Assembly (NCBI RefSeq): GCF_026151205.1
Contig: NC_087074.1
Location: 8,969,726 to 9,033,725, forward strand
Direction of reading: 5' to 3'
Length of the DNA stretch: 64,000 bases
Source of the DNA: Bolinopsis microptera
Lineage: Eukaryota; Ctenophora; Tentaculata; Lobata; Bolinopsidae
The position numbers were made by a program, and so were the translations under genes. Below are positions 41,601 to 55,199 of the stretch, piece by piece (positions within the stretch are counted from its first letter, which is position 1; the number at the start of each line of letters is the position of its first letter). Below the pieces are notes generated by a model. The model ran no database searches. It worked only from the letters and a program-made list of their open reading frames with translations, and was not told where the DNA came from.

Positions 41601-44600
41601 CTTAAACTGATATTCAATCTCCTAATGTGGTCGGCTTTTCATCATAGTAACGTGCTAAGAAAAATCATGAAACTGATGTCAATCGTTGTTGCACCATTCT
41701 TTGAAGATTGTGCCATTCATAGAGAAAGGGTTCCTCGTGATTTGTCCAGTGCTGTTTTGGGAAAAAATCATTGAATTCTGAGGAACTCTTTCAAGTGGTC
41801 GGCTTTTCATTGTGATTTTATAGTACCTTTTAAATTGTTATTTCTTTTGTTAACCGTTTTTGTACCATTCTTTGAAGATTGTGTCATTCATGAAATTTAG
41901 CAAACTTTTCCTCGTGATCTGTTTAATATTGTGTTGAGGGAGGAAACATCTAATTAGAGGAAAAACGCTTTTTAGTTTAAGTGGGCGACTTTTCGTCATT
42001 GTAATTTTTGAACGCACCATTTTATTTGTAATTTCTATTATTAATCTTCTTAATGTTCTTGTAAAATGACGCGTTATTTTTCAGATTCTTTGGAAAGCTT
42101 TTCTTGTGATCGGTTATTTGTCGGGTGAACATTCAATTATTTAAAACTCAGATTTAATTACATAAAAAGTAATTAATCATATAACTTTGTCTCCTAGTTC
42201 AAATTTGCATCCCCTTGACACATTGAATTGGACATCCCTTATTGTTACCCTTTGCTTAAAATTGACCAAAAATCAGCCGATATATTTGTGATTTGACAAC
42301 ATGACAAATTGTAAATCTAAATCGACATATTCTTCATACTGTTTCAAGTTTGAATAAGTGAAAACCTTTTTGATAAGTGACTTTTATTTATAACCATTAC
42401 TGTTTTCTGCAACTTGTAAAATGTTGTTCCCTGCCCAATTGCTTTGTTGGCTACGAACCCTGGGGTGGGCCCCTGGCCCCCCTCCCCCTGGGGTATTGTG
42501 ACACACTTGAATATTTCTTATGAATATCTGGATTCAAGAACCGGTATCACTGAGCACTGTTGGTTAAACATGCACACTCAAACCGATTTAACTGCGAGTT
42601 GAAAGTCTAGGAAGACAATTCGAAGGTCCTCTTGAGCCACAACTTTCCAGCGGATTCTCCTACATAATATAATTGCAGATCAAGTAGTACCCCGGTATTT
42701 CATAGTCCTTGGAATAAAATTAAATTTTAAATGCAAAAATATAAATATACGGCGCATCTAAAGAATCATAACTATGACAGCACTGCACACTCTTGCAGAG
42801 TGACAAAAAACTGAGGTTTCGGAAAAATTTAATTTGGACATGTAGCCTGATAATAGTGAGCAAGGTGAATTTAAAATCCAACAATTACATAATATGGATT
42901 CTGCTGAAAGTGGCACTTCATCCGTTTCCGGTCCCATAGCCACAAAGTCTGCTAAAAGTGCTAAAAGTGCCACGTATTAACCTTCCCCCGACAATAGTCT
43001 GGCCTGTGGGAAAGTACACGTTTCCACAGAAAATGATGACATCTCTAATTCATGTGCTGATTTTCTTGTTAGCCCTGGCCTGACGTAATGCCTTAATTTT
43101 GCCAAAGCAACATCCTTGTTGCCATGGCAACGATTGCTACTTGATGTTCTCTTCATTCACTTAATTGGTCCAATTATCTCGCTTTTAAATTGAAGATAGG
43201 ATGCAGAGAGACAATACTTGCTCTACCGAACACGTACACGTTTTTGAGTTTAAAACTTTTAAACTATTACATTCACGATATTGATTTATGTACATTTGAA
43301 TTAGTCGCAGCTACACTTACATGGCTGCTATATGTATATCGGATTGCACCAGGTAATTAACATTTCGTTTTACGTTTCTTACAACATGACGATACACACG
43401 GAAATAAATTTTAATCAATTTACCGTTAATCGAATCAAAGTTTTAAGTTTCTCATTAACTGGACCCTCATTATTTCATATCAAAATTTAACGGCCAGGCT
43501 CTTCGACATAACATATTTACAGCCTTTTTAAGTCGATCATTGTTACTTTAGGTAGCTACTAGCTATCCATTGTGCCGGGACCGGGTCGTGAGCCAAATTC
43601 TGCGGATATTTTTAGTTTTCTTTGTGTTGCCAACGTGGCCATCTGTCCTTGCATTATCCAAATCATCATCACGTGATACTTAAAAATAGAAATTACGTTG
43701 TTATATTTTGATTTTGTGGTCCCCTGCGACTCCGTTAAATTTGCTGACATCACGGCCTGTTAAACGTGGCAACCTAGTTGGGAAACGGACAACCTTAACA
43801 TGTTACAAAGTTTTTAACATTTTCCATGTAGATTCGGGTTTAGTTAGGCAATATTTTTACCGATATGAGTTATTCGCGGTATGTGACGCTGACTCCTGAA
43901 AAGTTTTCCTATTTCTTTGTCAGCAAAAAGTATAATAAATTTATGTAATTTCTTGCTTGAAATTTAATGATAGTTTCTGCACATCCCTATCAGATTATCA
44001 GCACATTGTACACTCTTATTAAATGATCAATCATCTGTCAATCATCTCTACTACACTTTACTACAACTCACATAATGATCTACCATCATCTGTAGGTCAC
44101 ACTTTATATAAAACTCCAATAATTTGTATATTGCACGTTACATTACAACACAATGATTAACCTGGCAATCATTGTGATAACAGCTGGATGCCATGTTTTG
44201 AGAAGAGAGGCCGCTAAACCACCGGGCAAACACCCAGACAACAGTGCGGGTGTACACACACACACACAAGTCCCCAGTCTCTCTCTCTCTCTCCCCTACT
44301 ACAAACGCCTCGTACACTCGCGAGGATCTCTTAAGAAGGTGTTATCACGTACCATCATCAAGTGTGAAATATGAACAGCAAGTGGTATGTCAGCTGGCTG
44401 GATGTCCTGGAACAGAGAGAATGGTTGTTCTGATGAAACCCTTTTTTCAGCAGTTTCAAGTACGTAGGTATTTTGGGGAGATGTAATTGAGTTATGACTT
44501 ATGTGCGCCATAATAAAATGATGAAATAATGAAATTGTTCAATTTTGTAATATTCAACATTTTATTTGTTGTGTCATAATCGATATTCATGTATATAGGC

Positions 44601-46100
44601 TGGTAAATGCTAGTGAATATTTAGCTCTCAGCATTATTCTTCTTATTATGTGCATCTTAAATTATGCGATTGTAATATTCCTGTGAGGAGAAGTCAGGAA
44701 ATAGTATTATATTCACAACTTAGAAAAATGCATATTTTCTCAGTAATTTGACTCCCAAGTCCCATCTTACATCTAAGATTACTTTCTGCAGATTTAAAAA
44801 ATGGCTCGGAAATGAGAGTGAAAGGGGCCGTTCCTAAATCAGTTTACCGAATTCCGTTTGTATTTTACCGAAAAATACAAATAAAAGGGAATTTAAAACA
44901 ATCATTTTGGGGAGATTGTTATCATTCGCCATTAATATCTGTAATTCTCAATTGTCGTATTTTAATCATTCAGTCTATTGAATGATTAGTCTATTAGGTG
45001 GGACATATATGAAATATTTTAGTTTTGTCATTTTTTCCATTGACCTCCACCCACCAACTTTGCGTTAAAAACTTACTAAATTGTTGGTGGTGTTTTAGAC
45101 AAGAGCATGGGAGATGCAATCTCAGAAAACTAATTTGATATGTCGAGATAGCAGTTATTGTTAACCTTAGGCTCTCGCTCTGAGTAGGCCACTCCCTAGC
45201 TTGTTTACCATTGCTATCTCGAAATTAAGTTAATCCAATTACACCCACTTCGCAGATTTTGTCTCAAATAATTAAATTGGGTTAATAGTTTGTGCCAGAC
45301 AACTTTCAGCACAATTCGATCAGAAATTTATGTTAAGTATCGTTTAAAAATTTCAACGCGGTAAAATTAAAAGATAAATGCTTCCTCTCAGCCCCGCAAG
45401 ATGCCCCCGCAACCCTTAATCAAGAATTAAATATTAACTCCAACCCGAAAACTTGGCGCTTACAATTATTACAATTTCAGAACATAGAGGAGGGAAACAC
45501 GATAGGCAAGGAGGAGATATACAACACTCTGGTGAACAGTCAGGGGGCCATGGAGGCCCAGAAGAAGATGCAGGAGGACATTCGGTGGGCAGGTACGTGT
45601 CTCCCTTATCTCTTGTGGCACTTTTACTGCTACTTTTATGTGTTTTATCATCACTTAGAACCGCATTAATCGACACCTCCTGTTTGCCGATTCATCGACA
45701 ATTTCCGGCCTTACTTAATTTTTGTCATCACATTCAATATAGAGGTATAGGTCTTCAATTGTTCGTTTTTAAAACTGTTGTATTATATATAATTGTAAGT
45801 TAAATTCTTTGCTTTCCGCTCTTGCTCAACGTGCTATTAGCAACTTGATTCTGCCTAGTAACAGAAATCAGGTGCCAAGTTCCGGGAAATTTTTTGTCCA
45901 GTTCGATCACAACCTCGATCATCGCCTAAGATTACAGGTCATTTCCAAAAATTGGTTTTGGAAACGGAAATGGAACAAAAACGGAACCACAAAATCACGG
46001 GAATATATACGTGGCGCTATATTATATGAAAACAAAGTGAAAGCCGGCCTTAACTCACAATATACACGTCTCACGTCTGATAATTGAAAACGAAGATAAC

Positions 46101-46141
<41 letters not shown>

Positions 46142-49100
46142 GAGAGAGAGAGAGTGCGTGACCTACTTTATATCACTGCTAACACAAATATAAAACAGAG
46201 CCACGTACTTTTCAACCCTTATCTCTCGTCTTGTCTTTCTTTTCCTGATTCAACTCTGACAATTACACGTTCACTTGTACACAATACACATGTCAGGATT
46301 CTGTTATCGACACTATAAGTGCCCATTGATTCTGGCACTGGTGATTACTTCTACCCGACACCCGTATCCGGCCCGGAAGCGTGAGGCCAGAGCAAAGAGT
46401 GCTGTCCGCCAGGGAGGGGAGAAAGAGAGGGGCTGGCTGGCTGCTAACTGCACGACGTAGTTGCTAGTGTGGTGTGATATATGAGGTCTCCGCTTGTCAT
46501 TTGATACGAGATGATAAGACAGTCTCACTAGGCGATATATTTCTGATAAAGCAGTCTTTATGTGACCCCTGCTGTTGTTTTCTCTCTTTAACTGCAGTGG
46601 AAGCCACAAGCAACCCCCTTTCCGTAGAACTTGTTGCTATTGTCGATTAGTTTTTGAAGCGTTATTTAAACCCGTACAGTTTAGTTACATTGTTACTCTT
46701 TGTTTTTTGATAGCTCGTCCTCGTTAACCCAATATATGGTGCTCGATTTCCTAGAAAGGTTAACTTTCGATTGAATAATATAATATTAAGTTACTCGTTG
46801 TTTTGGCAGCTGCTAAAGAAATGGTCCCCACATTCCGTCATTCCTCGATACCTCTCGAAACGTCTCGCTTTCCAGCTCTCGCTTTCTGCTTTTTAGTCAC
46901 GAGCACTTTCTAGAATTATTGCCCAGCAACCACACTTGAGCTGCTGCCCGGCCGACACTCGAGAACAGTGTTCCCCAGAACTTTGTTACGACACATATTT
47001 TCACCGGCTGATTTCATTAGTCACTACCGTAGTGGGTTTGAGTGACTCCCCACTGTAGTCCTCCGTCAAGAACGCTCGGTATTTATTCCGTGTAAGGATA
47101 ACTCACTAAAGCATAAGCGATGACGAAATTAACTGCTTGTAAAACCTTGCCAAAAACAGGCACCACAACAGGAGCAGTCAAACGCAATATGGCATAGCAG
47201 CACACGCACCGTGCTACTAATACTATATAGGGTGTGGTGGCTGACCAGTATACTGCTCTGTTGACGTCATCTTGGAGTTGATGACGTGTTGAGATTGAGA
47301 CACACTCTAATTCCCCGGTGAGAGAGTTGATGACCTAGGTCCTTATTAGGCGTACACCTCGTGTCCAGGACTCCCTTCTCCTGCTATTTAGATCATCGGC
47401 TGCACAGTTCCTGATACACTTTGCTGGCGTGTCCTTGATTCTCTTTCTTCTCGTGTTGTGTGCTACTGCTCCTGTTTTCTACGTTGTCGTCGTTTGGAGT
47501 TGGTGTTGCGCATTGTTACATGTACTCGACTACATGTAGTGTTACCTTGATGCTCCGCTGCAGATTTGTATTGTGTATAGTGAGACTATTAATTACCGAT
47601 GCTAGCTGTAGTAGTAGTATTAGTAGTATATAATATGTAAAATGATTTGTAGTAAGCAACATTATCTACAAGGAGATGGATAGCGAGGGGAGTAACAGCC
47701 CACCTGGTTCGTTGTCCGGCCAACAACAACAGACCACGCCCCTAACAAGCTCTACACCTGCTCCCGTCTACACACAGTACACAACACAGAACACAACACA
47801 GAACTCACAGTACCCCCCACAGAACAACTCACAGAACTACACACCACAGAACAACAACTCACAACAACAACAACAGCCCTCTGTGTACTCCTCCAACTAC
47901 TACAGCACGGTAGCTCCCTACTACACCAGCCCCCGGCTCTCCCCGGTCTCCAGCAGGAAGACGTCCCTGGAGTCCGCTCCACCAGTCCTCTGTCAGACCC
48001 CCACCATCGTCCTGTCCTCGGTGGGGTGTAGAGAGGAAACCACCACTCCCCCCAACAAACAGGCACAACCTGGAACTGGAGCTGGCAGTGTGTGGAAAGG
48101 TAATTTGAGATAGAACTTGTGTGTGCTCGCTCCTCGCCCCGTCAAGCAGCTGTTTTCTTGATTGATTAGCCGCTGTTTGATGATATATGAGTGGGAGGTT
48201 ATCTCTGAGGCAGTAAACCGTTTGCAATTTGTAACTGTCGGCTTTTATTTTAACTGGGAACTTGAACCGAGAACTTAAAGGGAAACTTTAAACCGGGAAC
48301 TGCACGTACCGGTATTCAATTACTTCTCTCGGCTTTTTAATTCGTTCGTTCAGGTGTTGATTCGCTTTATGTTTATGTTTGCCACATACTTTTCATCTCA
48401 ACTCTTCGTGCGGGTCCTGACTTAGACCGCCCAGCTCTCGACCTAGACCACTCGGTACCGACAGGTTCATCAATCACCAAGACCAATCTCCGAGACGACT
48501 CTTCAATCCGAGCCCGCTATTTTCCGTCGTCTAACTAGCTCTTACAGAGCACATTAATTGTTACGACTCAGCAGACTAAAACTGTTAAAATTAGTACATC
48601 GCACGAGATGTTGTCATTACCATTTTGGAGTGGTCTAAGTCTGGACGGCCGTAGCTAGCCCAGACAGTCAATGATCGCAGACAAAACCATGACCTAAGGT
48701 GGTCACAGACAAAACATGACCTCAGGAAGATGGAGGATGTTGCAGGTTGCTGGTCATATAGCCCTGTTATTTTGGTTCCGGGATTGTAACCAACCCCCGG
48801 TAATAGCCCCTGGCAGGTCCCTGTGTTATCCACACCGTTCATTAACTTGCCCTACATTTCTCTGAGTAGGGTGACATTATGATCTCTGAACAAGGATTAA
48901 CACACGACACAATCGGTGTTATTCATATCCAGCACTTACCTGGTAGACGTCATATGTTAACTTAGTTAAGGTAATGATTAGGTTACATCCTACACAAACA
49001 CGTACTCTCTCTCTCTCTCCCTCCCTCTCTCTCTCTCTCTCTCCGAACCCTCATTTACCCTCACTCTTTCCAACTTCTGTTCTCCACAATATGTTGGATT

Positions 49101-52100
49101 ACATGTTGTCACCTAGCGTAGCAGCAAACATTGCATCACCGTGCCATTTCAGCCAATCGACAAGTTACATCACGCCCCTACACACATAAGATCAGAGCTA
49201 TTTATACGCTGTTGCTGGACGGGCGCTGTTGCTGCTAGGCTGAACATGCTCGTGCAGCGAGGTAGCGGTACTAGTACTTCCTCAGTTTCAGCTGCCGTCC
49301 GGCACACTCTCAAAGCTGTGTGTGACTGTAGTGTTACACATTCAGGTAGAGGGGAGAGGGACCAGAGCGGTACTAGCACTTCCCGGCCTTCAGCTGGCCG
49401 GCCCACTCTAAATAGACTCATCTGCTTACTGTTGTAGTGTGTGTGCAGGCCCGGGCATGCTCCACTGTTAAAATAGATCTCCAGTTTGACATGCAAGCGG
49501 GTATATACATCTCGTGTGTGTGTGTGGTAAATTTTCGAATGTATAATGGGTGAACAGTAGCGAGGTACACAGGCTCAGCACTTGCCTACTGTCTACACAA
49601 ACCCCCATTATCGTGTCAGTAGTATCCAAACTGTACGTGATTCTCCTGTTTTCTTCTCCTACCCACACAAGAGCGTACTAATAAAATAATTATCCCTGGT
49701 TCATTGTGTGTACATAATGCGGTGTAAGGAAACATTACATTATATAAGTAGAGTAATGTTGTTAAGTTACGGAAAACCACTTAATCATGCACAGCATATT
49801 GGTTACCGGAAATTTCTAGGCTTGCGTAATGAAAACATGCACATGTGACTCAACTAATTTTATTGTTTTATTTAAAGTTAGCTCTGTGTCTCATCCTATC
49901 AACTCGTGAGTATAACAAATATTTCATAGTAGTACACTCCTAATGACTATGTTTTTCAGATTCAATGTTCGTGTTGGTGGCATACAAAACAGAGCCGTGT
50001 AAGCGGGCTGCCCGTCTGTGTCGCCAGGGATACGCTTGTCCTAACTACCACAATAACAAGGACAGAAGGAGGTCCCCCAAGATCTGGAAATATAGGTAGC
50101 CACCTCCCCAACTCTGGTTACAATTCCCGCCGTTATTCTATTGTTGCAACAATCTGCACATGTTACGTAACTTCGTCAACCCACCCTCACGAGATCTTTG
50201 AATTACGTACATATCCCGTGGTCTGGACACTGGGGATTATTACAGCACACGCCCCGTTTTACAGGACTATCCCCATTAACATAGTAGTATTGTCAGTTTT
50301 CAATGTTACACAATATAACACGGTTTAACTCTAGAATAACGCAACTGTGTAACAAGGTAATGATTAACAGGTCGACACCCTGTCCCTTGGTCAAGTCAAA
50401 TGACGAGTGGGGAGATCCCTCAGTTTGTGAACACCAGGACAGTTGTGGTTACTGTCACACTCGTACCGAGCAGCAGTTTCACCCTGAGGTATTACATCGC
50501 TACAAATATGAAATATTTGTGTTAAAATCGTTTAAATGTACGCACTCAAAATACTATTTGACACCGGAAAGTCTGCTGTTATTTAAAAACAAAATAGTAT
50601 TTTGATACAGGTAAATTTAACCAAACGCCCTTTCTCAGATCTACAAGAGCACCAGATGTAAGGACATGCAGCAGTACTTGTTCTGTCCTCGTGGTCCTTT
50701 CTGCGCGTTCGCGCACGATGACGACGAGGCCCAGATCGTGTACGATATTTCAGATACTCAATACCCCGATACCACATCTCCCCCAACCTCAGTCAGCGTG
50801 AGTTATATTTCACAGTGCCAGACGGCCAGTGACTGTTCTAATTCTTATCGTTCTTTCTTAAAAATAAGTAGAATTCCTGTTTATAATTCCTGTTTATAAT
50901 ACTTGTTGTGAAATCTAGTACGATAACATAACTTCATGGCAGGGAATAATAGGAGACAAGCGGAGCAGGTCCTACACGCACACCGGTCTTGCGCTGGAGG
51001 CGCGCGCACGCTCCGGCAGTAACGACAGCAGAATACGATCCCTCTCCCTGATAGACTCCCTCCAGAACATGTCTGTATCAGGCCAGCACCCTGTTCCTGT
51101 ACACAATGCTGCAGCACACGCTGTGGCTCACCCCAGTCCTGCCCTGCCTGATAGCAGAATGAGGTCTCAGAGCCAGGGATCCGGAGAGAATTCCAATGGT
51201 AACCTCCTTCCAGACCCCAGAGAGTCCTCTCCTGTAAGTATACTTGTTATTTAAATGATTTCAAATGGAATATTATTTATCACTCAAAGCAGAACCCACC
51301 AAAGATACCGTCTTTGTTAAGCTCACAACGAAATCATTCAATTTTCTCACCACCTTTTCACTTTCCAGTCGAAAACCACAATTATCTCACCGGAAACATT
51401 ACAACAGGCTCTTAAAACAAAGGTTACAATAATGTCATAGATATTTACATCTTTTAACTTAAAGTTATTTAAAACTATTTCTTCAGTTAGAACTTCTCAA
51501 GTAATCTTGGCCATACAGCAGTCTCAATTTTTAACAATATTTTGCTATGCAATTGCTTTACAAATCAGATAATCACATGAAACAATCTCCTCATCACCAT
51601 TACGATTCCTTCCCTTACCGATCAGCTTTAGCTACAGTGCATATTCATAAGCATCATTATCATAAGTCATAACTTTGTTGGCAAGTTTTAATTTATTCTA
51701 TTAATAAACTCTCATCAGGATTAGCTTATAAGATATTAATATAATTCAAAGTGCTACTCTGGGCCAATATCCTTCTCGCTTATAATTTTGGCAAGTTAAG
51801 TCACTATTTATACCTTATAAAACTGACATTATGATTTCATTGAATTTGATTTTTGTGATTATGGTAATCCTTCTATCATTCAGCGAGTGGCGGCACAAGT
51901 GTTGACTGAAGCGACCAAGGCAGTAACATTGGCTGCTGTCCAGCATCAACAACTAGCTGGCTTCGACTCTGAACACAACAATTTCTACGGAAATACCTCT
52001 CTACCGAGTGAGATCAGTGAGTCATACACCCTGATTTAATATTACTATTAATATTCATACCCTGACCTAATAATACTATTTTAGTCAAATACCCTGACCT

Positions 52101-53480
52101 AATTCCCCAATCCCCATGAACTTAAACTAACTCATAAGACGTGTTGCAAATTACCAAACGAAGCTAACAGCTGATTCCCTGTCAGGCGGAGTGAACGGAC
52201 ATTTCCCCGGTCATATCTCCGCCGGGCCCCAACACCCTGAGTACAACGCCTCTCACGCTAACTTCCCCGCTTCAGCAGAGCCACACAACACTGCTGAGTA
52301 CAGCATGATGCTCAACGGTCTCATCAACTCCTCCTCAGTTACTGATCAGAGGAGGATGAAGGCTGAACAAGCCGTCCTTATCCAGCAGCACCAGCAACAA
52401 GAGGTGAGAATTTGTCAGGGACGTTGTGGTGATCTAATTTTGAACCTGAATGGGTTGATAATTTTGGTATCTGCCTTGCTATCCCATGTTTCAGTGACTG
52501 TGTGATGAATGAGAAATAGTGTAGTATTTTAGACAGGATGATCCAATTTATTAATTGGATTATAACCATCCCCTTGTTTCAGCAACAAAGAGTCCTTGTG
52601 AACGAGTCACTGGAGACATTAAAAGCAATAAACAAGCTCACAACATCCCTGGTATTCAACGCTTCCAAGTTGCCACTTAACGTACTTGTCCACATTAGAC
52701 AGCAATACACTCGCACCTTGGAGGAGATCAACTCTGTTAGTATTTAATTAATTACTTGTGTACTTAATTACTAATTAGTTGTGAGGTGAATTACTTTGTT
52801 TCATATCCTTCTGCTTTAACACGCTGTGAGTGTGGGTAGCGTAACGTTTGACTTACTTTGTATGATTTCTATTTTACCATGTATTGATTCAGTACAATAC
52901 ATCGATACAGCGCCTACTTGGCTATGAATAATTCGAAGTTAGCCCACTTCAAATTGGTAAAATAAAGTCAAGAAGCATAGATAGTATGACATAATGGAGG
53001 GGGCCTCTTGAAACAGGAGAGTTAGTAATTACATAAACCCTGCAATATCCTGAATATATGCACAATGTTTCCCTGAACCCTGAGTGACGTAATGATACTC
53101 TCTGCAGATGTTGGCGGTACGGAAACAGATGGCCTGTATAGTGTGTGTAGACAGGCCTAGAGACGCCCTGATCCATCCCTGCTCACACTACGTCTCCTGC
53201 CAGGTACAGACCCTTTAATTACACTTTTATTGTGTATTTTACTTTCTTATCTTTATCTTACTCTTATCTCTTTATCTCTCTTTTCTAACTGCTTTGTTAA
53301 CTAGTAGATTATCTCCCCCTAATTGTACACAATCAAAGGAATGATGATAAACTAAAATTCACTTATACACAAATTTTAGTAACACATTAATTCCCCTGTT
53401 CCCAGGAGTGTTTAAAGACTCACAAGTATTGTCCAGCTTGTAACGAACTGATCCAGCGAATTTACAATGTTTGTATCTAG
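35683..53480 (+). CDS. UNK: Unkempt (CCCH and RING finger RNA-binding protein), 13 coding exons
   Basis: A cytoplasmic sequence-specific mRNA-binding translational repressor. Coding exons: 35683-35723, 36191-36400, 36579-36759 (or 36765), 45481-45592, 49960-50095, 50371-50488, 50639-50797, 50943-51233, 51884-52016, 52186-52403, 52583-52735, 53108-53203, 53406-53480. All junctions are GT-AG and in phase: about 640 residues, against roughly 810 in human. Six CCCH fingers: CSMFLQHKCSHHRPFTCFYWH, CTEYDETTGVC, CPNETDNSGHC, CKRAARLCRQGYACPNYH, CPLV..CGYCH and CKDMQQYLFCPRGPFCAFAH. A coiled-coil-like Gln/Leu region precedes the C-terminal RING (CIVC, HPCSHYVSC, CPAC). The start context CCACCATGG is excellent. 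Intron 3 is 8.7 kb, far longer than the others. Confidence 0.95.
38949..39062. repeat. T-rich low-complexity tract
   Basis: Over 100 bases of T interrupted by single A, C or G. It yields a spurious poly-Phe frame. Confidence 0.95.
39526..40154. repeat. Two-copy 312-bp direct repeat inside the intronic transposon
   Basis: CTATAAATAGTCAATAGTGT through GACCCCTGCCACAGCT at 39526-39837 recurs at 39843-40154 with no difference seen. Each copy ends in a GC-rich stretch of CGCCCCC/GGGGCTCC runs. Confidence 0.9.
41624..42150. repeat. Diverged ~175-bp tandem repeat, three copies
   Basis: Each copy starts with GTGGTCGGCTTTTCAT or GTGGGCGACTTTTCGTC and continues with ACCATTCTTTGAAGATTGTG and TCCTCGTGAT/CTTGTGATCGG motifs, at about 41624, 41795 and 41980. 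Confidence 0.7.
44153..44374 (+). CDS. Hypothetical small ORF within UNK intron 3
   Basis: 73 codons from an ATG about 50 bases after a TATA-like TTATATAAAAC (44102-44112). The N-terminus MINLAIIVITAGCHV is hydrophobic like a signal sequence. The rest is basic and shaped by CA and CT microsatellites. An AATAAA is near 44514. I do not recognise it and it may be chance. Confidence 0.15.
   Translation: MINLAIIVITAGCHVLRREAAKPPGKHPDNSAGVHTHTQVPSLSLSLPYYKRLVHSRGSLKKVLSRTIIKCEI
46106..46154. repeat. (GA)n microsatellite in UNK intron 4
   Basis: About 24 GA units with one or two T interruptions. Confidence 0.95.
47676..48099 (+). CDS. UNK: Alternative first coding exon of UNK
   Basis: A 141-codon Gln/Ser/Thr/Asn/Pro-rich exon starting ATGGATAGC with an in-frame TGA 33 bases upstream. 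It ends at a GTAATT donor in phase 1 (TGG AAA G). Exon 45481-45592 ends in the same phase, so both can splice to 49960 (giving D-SMFVLVAYKTEPC). A transcript starting here would replace CCCH fingers 1-3 with a low-complexity N-terminus (GSLSGQQQQTTP, NNNSQQQQQPSVYSSNYY) and keep fingers 4-6 and the RING. The base composition is coding-like and quite unlike the flanking intron. No transcript evidence is available. Confidence 0.7.
48100..49959. other. UNK intron before the fourth CCCH exon
   Basis: Only a CT-rich microsatellite (about 49003-49043) was noted. No exon recognised. Confidence 0.6.
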
Positions 53481-54462
53481 CACGGCCCAGTTCCCCTTGA
53501 TCTCTCAGATCCTCTGATCAAGTTTCGGTGTTCGGACGTGTGACGTCATCGCAACTCGTGACGTCATCTCGCACTCAAAACGTGTCGTCATACAGCTCAA
53601 CGCGTGAATATAGCACAAGAAAAGTCGTTTTATGAAACAAACTTTATATTACTGTTAAATGTTTGGAAAATTCAAGAGTGACGATTTTAAAAGAGATCGT
53701 ATCGATGAAAACTGTGAGATTAAAACTTTCGAGTTTTTGGATTATTTATTGTTTTTCTATCGCAGAAAAGTTTTGATAGCTTCTTTATGCGCGGAGATAT
53801 TTTTTGTATATTTAATTTTGGTAGATTTTTAGCTTTAAAGTTTAAACATTAAGAACTGTTAATAATAAGGAGCTATGTCAGTGACCAGGATTGTGCTTGC
53901 AGCTTCTAGCTAGTAGCTTTATGTGTTGTTATACTGTTGAGGGATCTATGTTACTCGTAGCAAACAAATTTAACTCCCCGCCCGTTATTATTGATATCTG
54001 GATATAGTTAGGCATATTGTACACTTAGAGATCCAGGTATAAAATTAATACATCTTGTAGTTGTTATTATTTGGATAACGAGTTCCAGTCGGCCCTGGCG
54101 GTTGTGAAATCGAGATGAATTATGATAAATTAGATTTAGTCGTATTACTGCAACTGATTTAGTATTATTTTAGATCACTCAATATACCCGTTTAAACTTT
54201 TGAGTAGGTCATTTTGATTCTCGTTATCAACTTATTGACGTTTATTGTTTAAGATCATGTTTTTACCTATATGTGTTCCTTTTAGTTTTGTAAGCGTATA
54301 AATAATAATGCGGCATGATTCCTGATAAGGTTTTTTTGTGGAAGAAAATAAAAGATAACGACTAAAAGTGATTTGAGGGTTATAAGATTACTGCTGTTAC
54401 GTGTTAGTAAGACCAATAACTCTTTGGAGAGAGAGTTAGTTGATGTGTGTTCCTTCAATAAA
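53481..54462 (+). other. UNK: UNK 3' UTR with two polyadenylation signals
   Basis: AT-rich sequence after the UNK stop with AATAAA at 54347-54352 and 54457-54462. The 3' UTR would be about 0.9-1.0 kb. Confidence 0.55.
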
Positions 54463-55196
54463 CCAAATCTATGTAACTGAAGAAGTCTGGTTCTGTTGAT
54501 GATTCAGAGAACTGATTTACTGCGCTTTTCTGAAATTAGCATCAGATACCCTGATCTTAAAGCAAGAGTTCTTTCAACTACAGCCGATATTTTGCCAAGT
54601 ACTGATGTACGTTGTACGTGTGGACTGAGCCACTTACCGCCTGGAAACTCGCTGTACCTCACCGAATATTCTACTTTAATCATCTACAACTTTACAAACT
54701 ACTGATATATACAGGGAATATTGCCTTCTGCTATTTTCTTTATATTGCATATTGTGATTATATTCGGAGTAGCCTGAAAATTCATACTTCATGGACTTAC
54801 AGTACATACTTTATGAGATGTATCTATCACAGAGACAGTGATTAAAAATATTGATATTGCTATCTCTTTTCATCTTGAATAGGGTGAATGTGTCGCTTTT
54901 TATTGGAAATTATGTTGATCATACTTTAACTTAAGTTGTTTAGAAAAGTAGTATCAAAGTCTCGAGTTTGACTTGTTCGATAGAAAAAATTGATGTTAAA
55001 CTTTTTATTTCCAGATACACTGTAAGTGTTATGTGCACATCACTATCAGGCGCAAGTTTGAATTAATGGAGTGCGTTAAACGTGCTATTATGCGCGGCAT
55101 ATCTAACTAGCTTTGCCCGAAACTCACCAACAACCAATACAACTCCGCGGCCAATTGCATGCTGGCGCTTGGTCTTAATCGAATCCGAAATCAGAC
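54463..55196. other. Intergenic region, nothing recognised
   Basis: No conserved coding frame or terminal repeats were seen between the UNK 3' UTR and the MITE cluster. Confidence 0.5.
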
Positions 55197-55199
55197 TTA

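Larger units (their letters stand above)
40407..45480. other. Remainder of UNK intron 3
   Basis: No conserved exon seen. It contains a diverged three-copy tandem repeat (41624-42150), a possible small ORF (44153-44374) and CA/CT microsatellite (44252-44293). Confidence 0.5.

Noticed and set aside
47752-48227. Minus-strand ORFs opposite the UNK alternative exon
   Set aside because: Shadows of the low-complexity + strand exon, whose donor phase fits UNK.
49141-49496. 98- and 108-codon ORFs on opposite strands
   Set aside because: Mutual shadows in an intron with tandem-like GC-richer sequence; no splice logic and no recognised motif.
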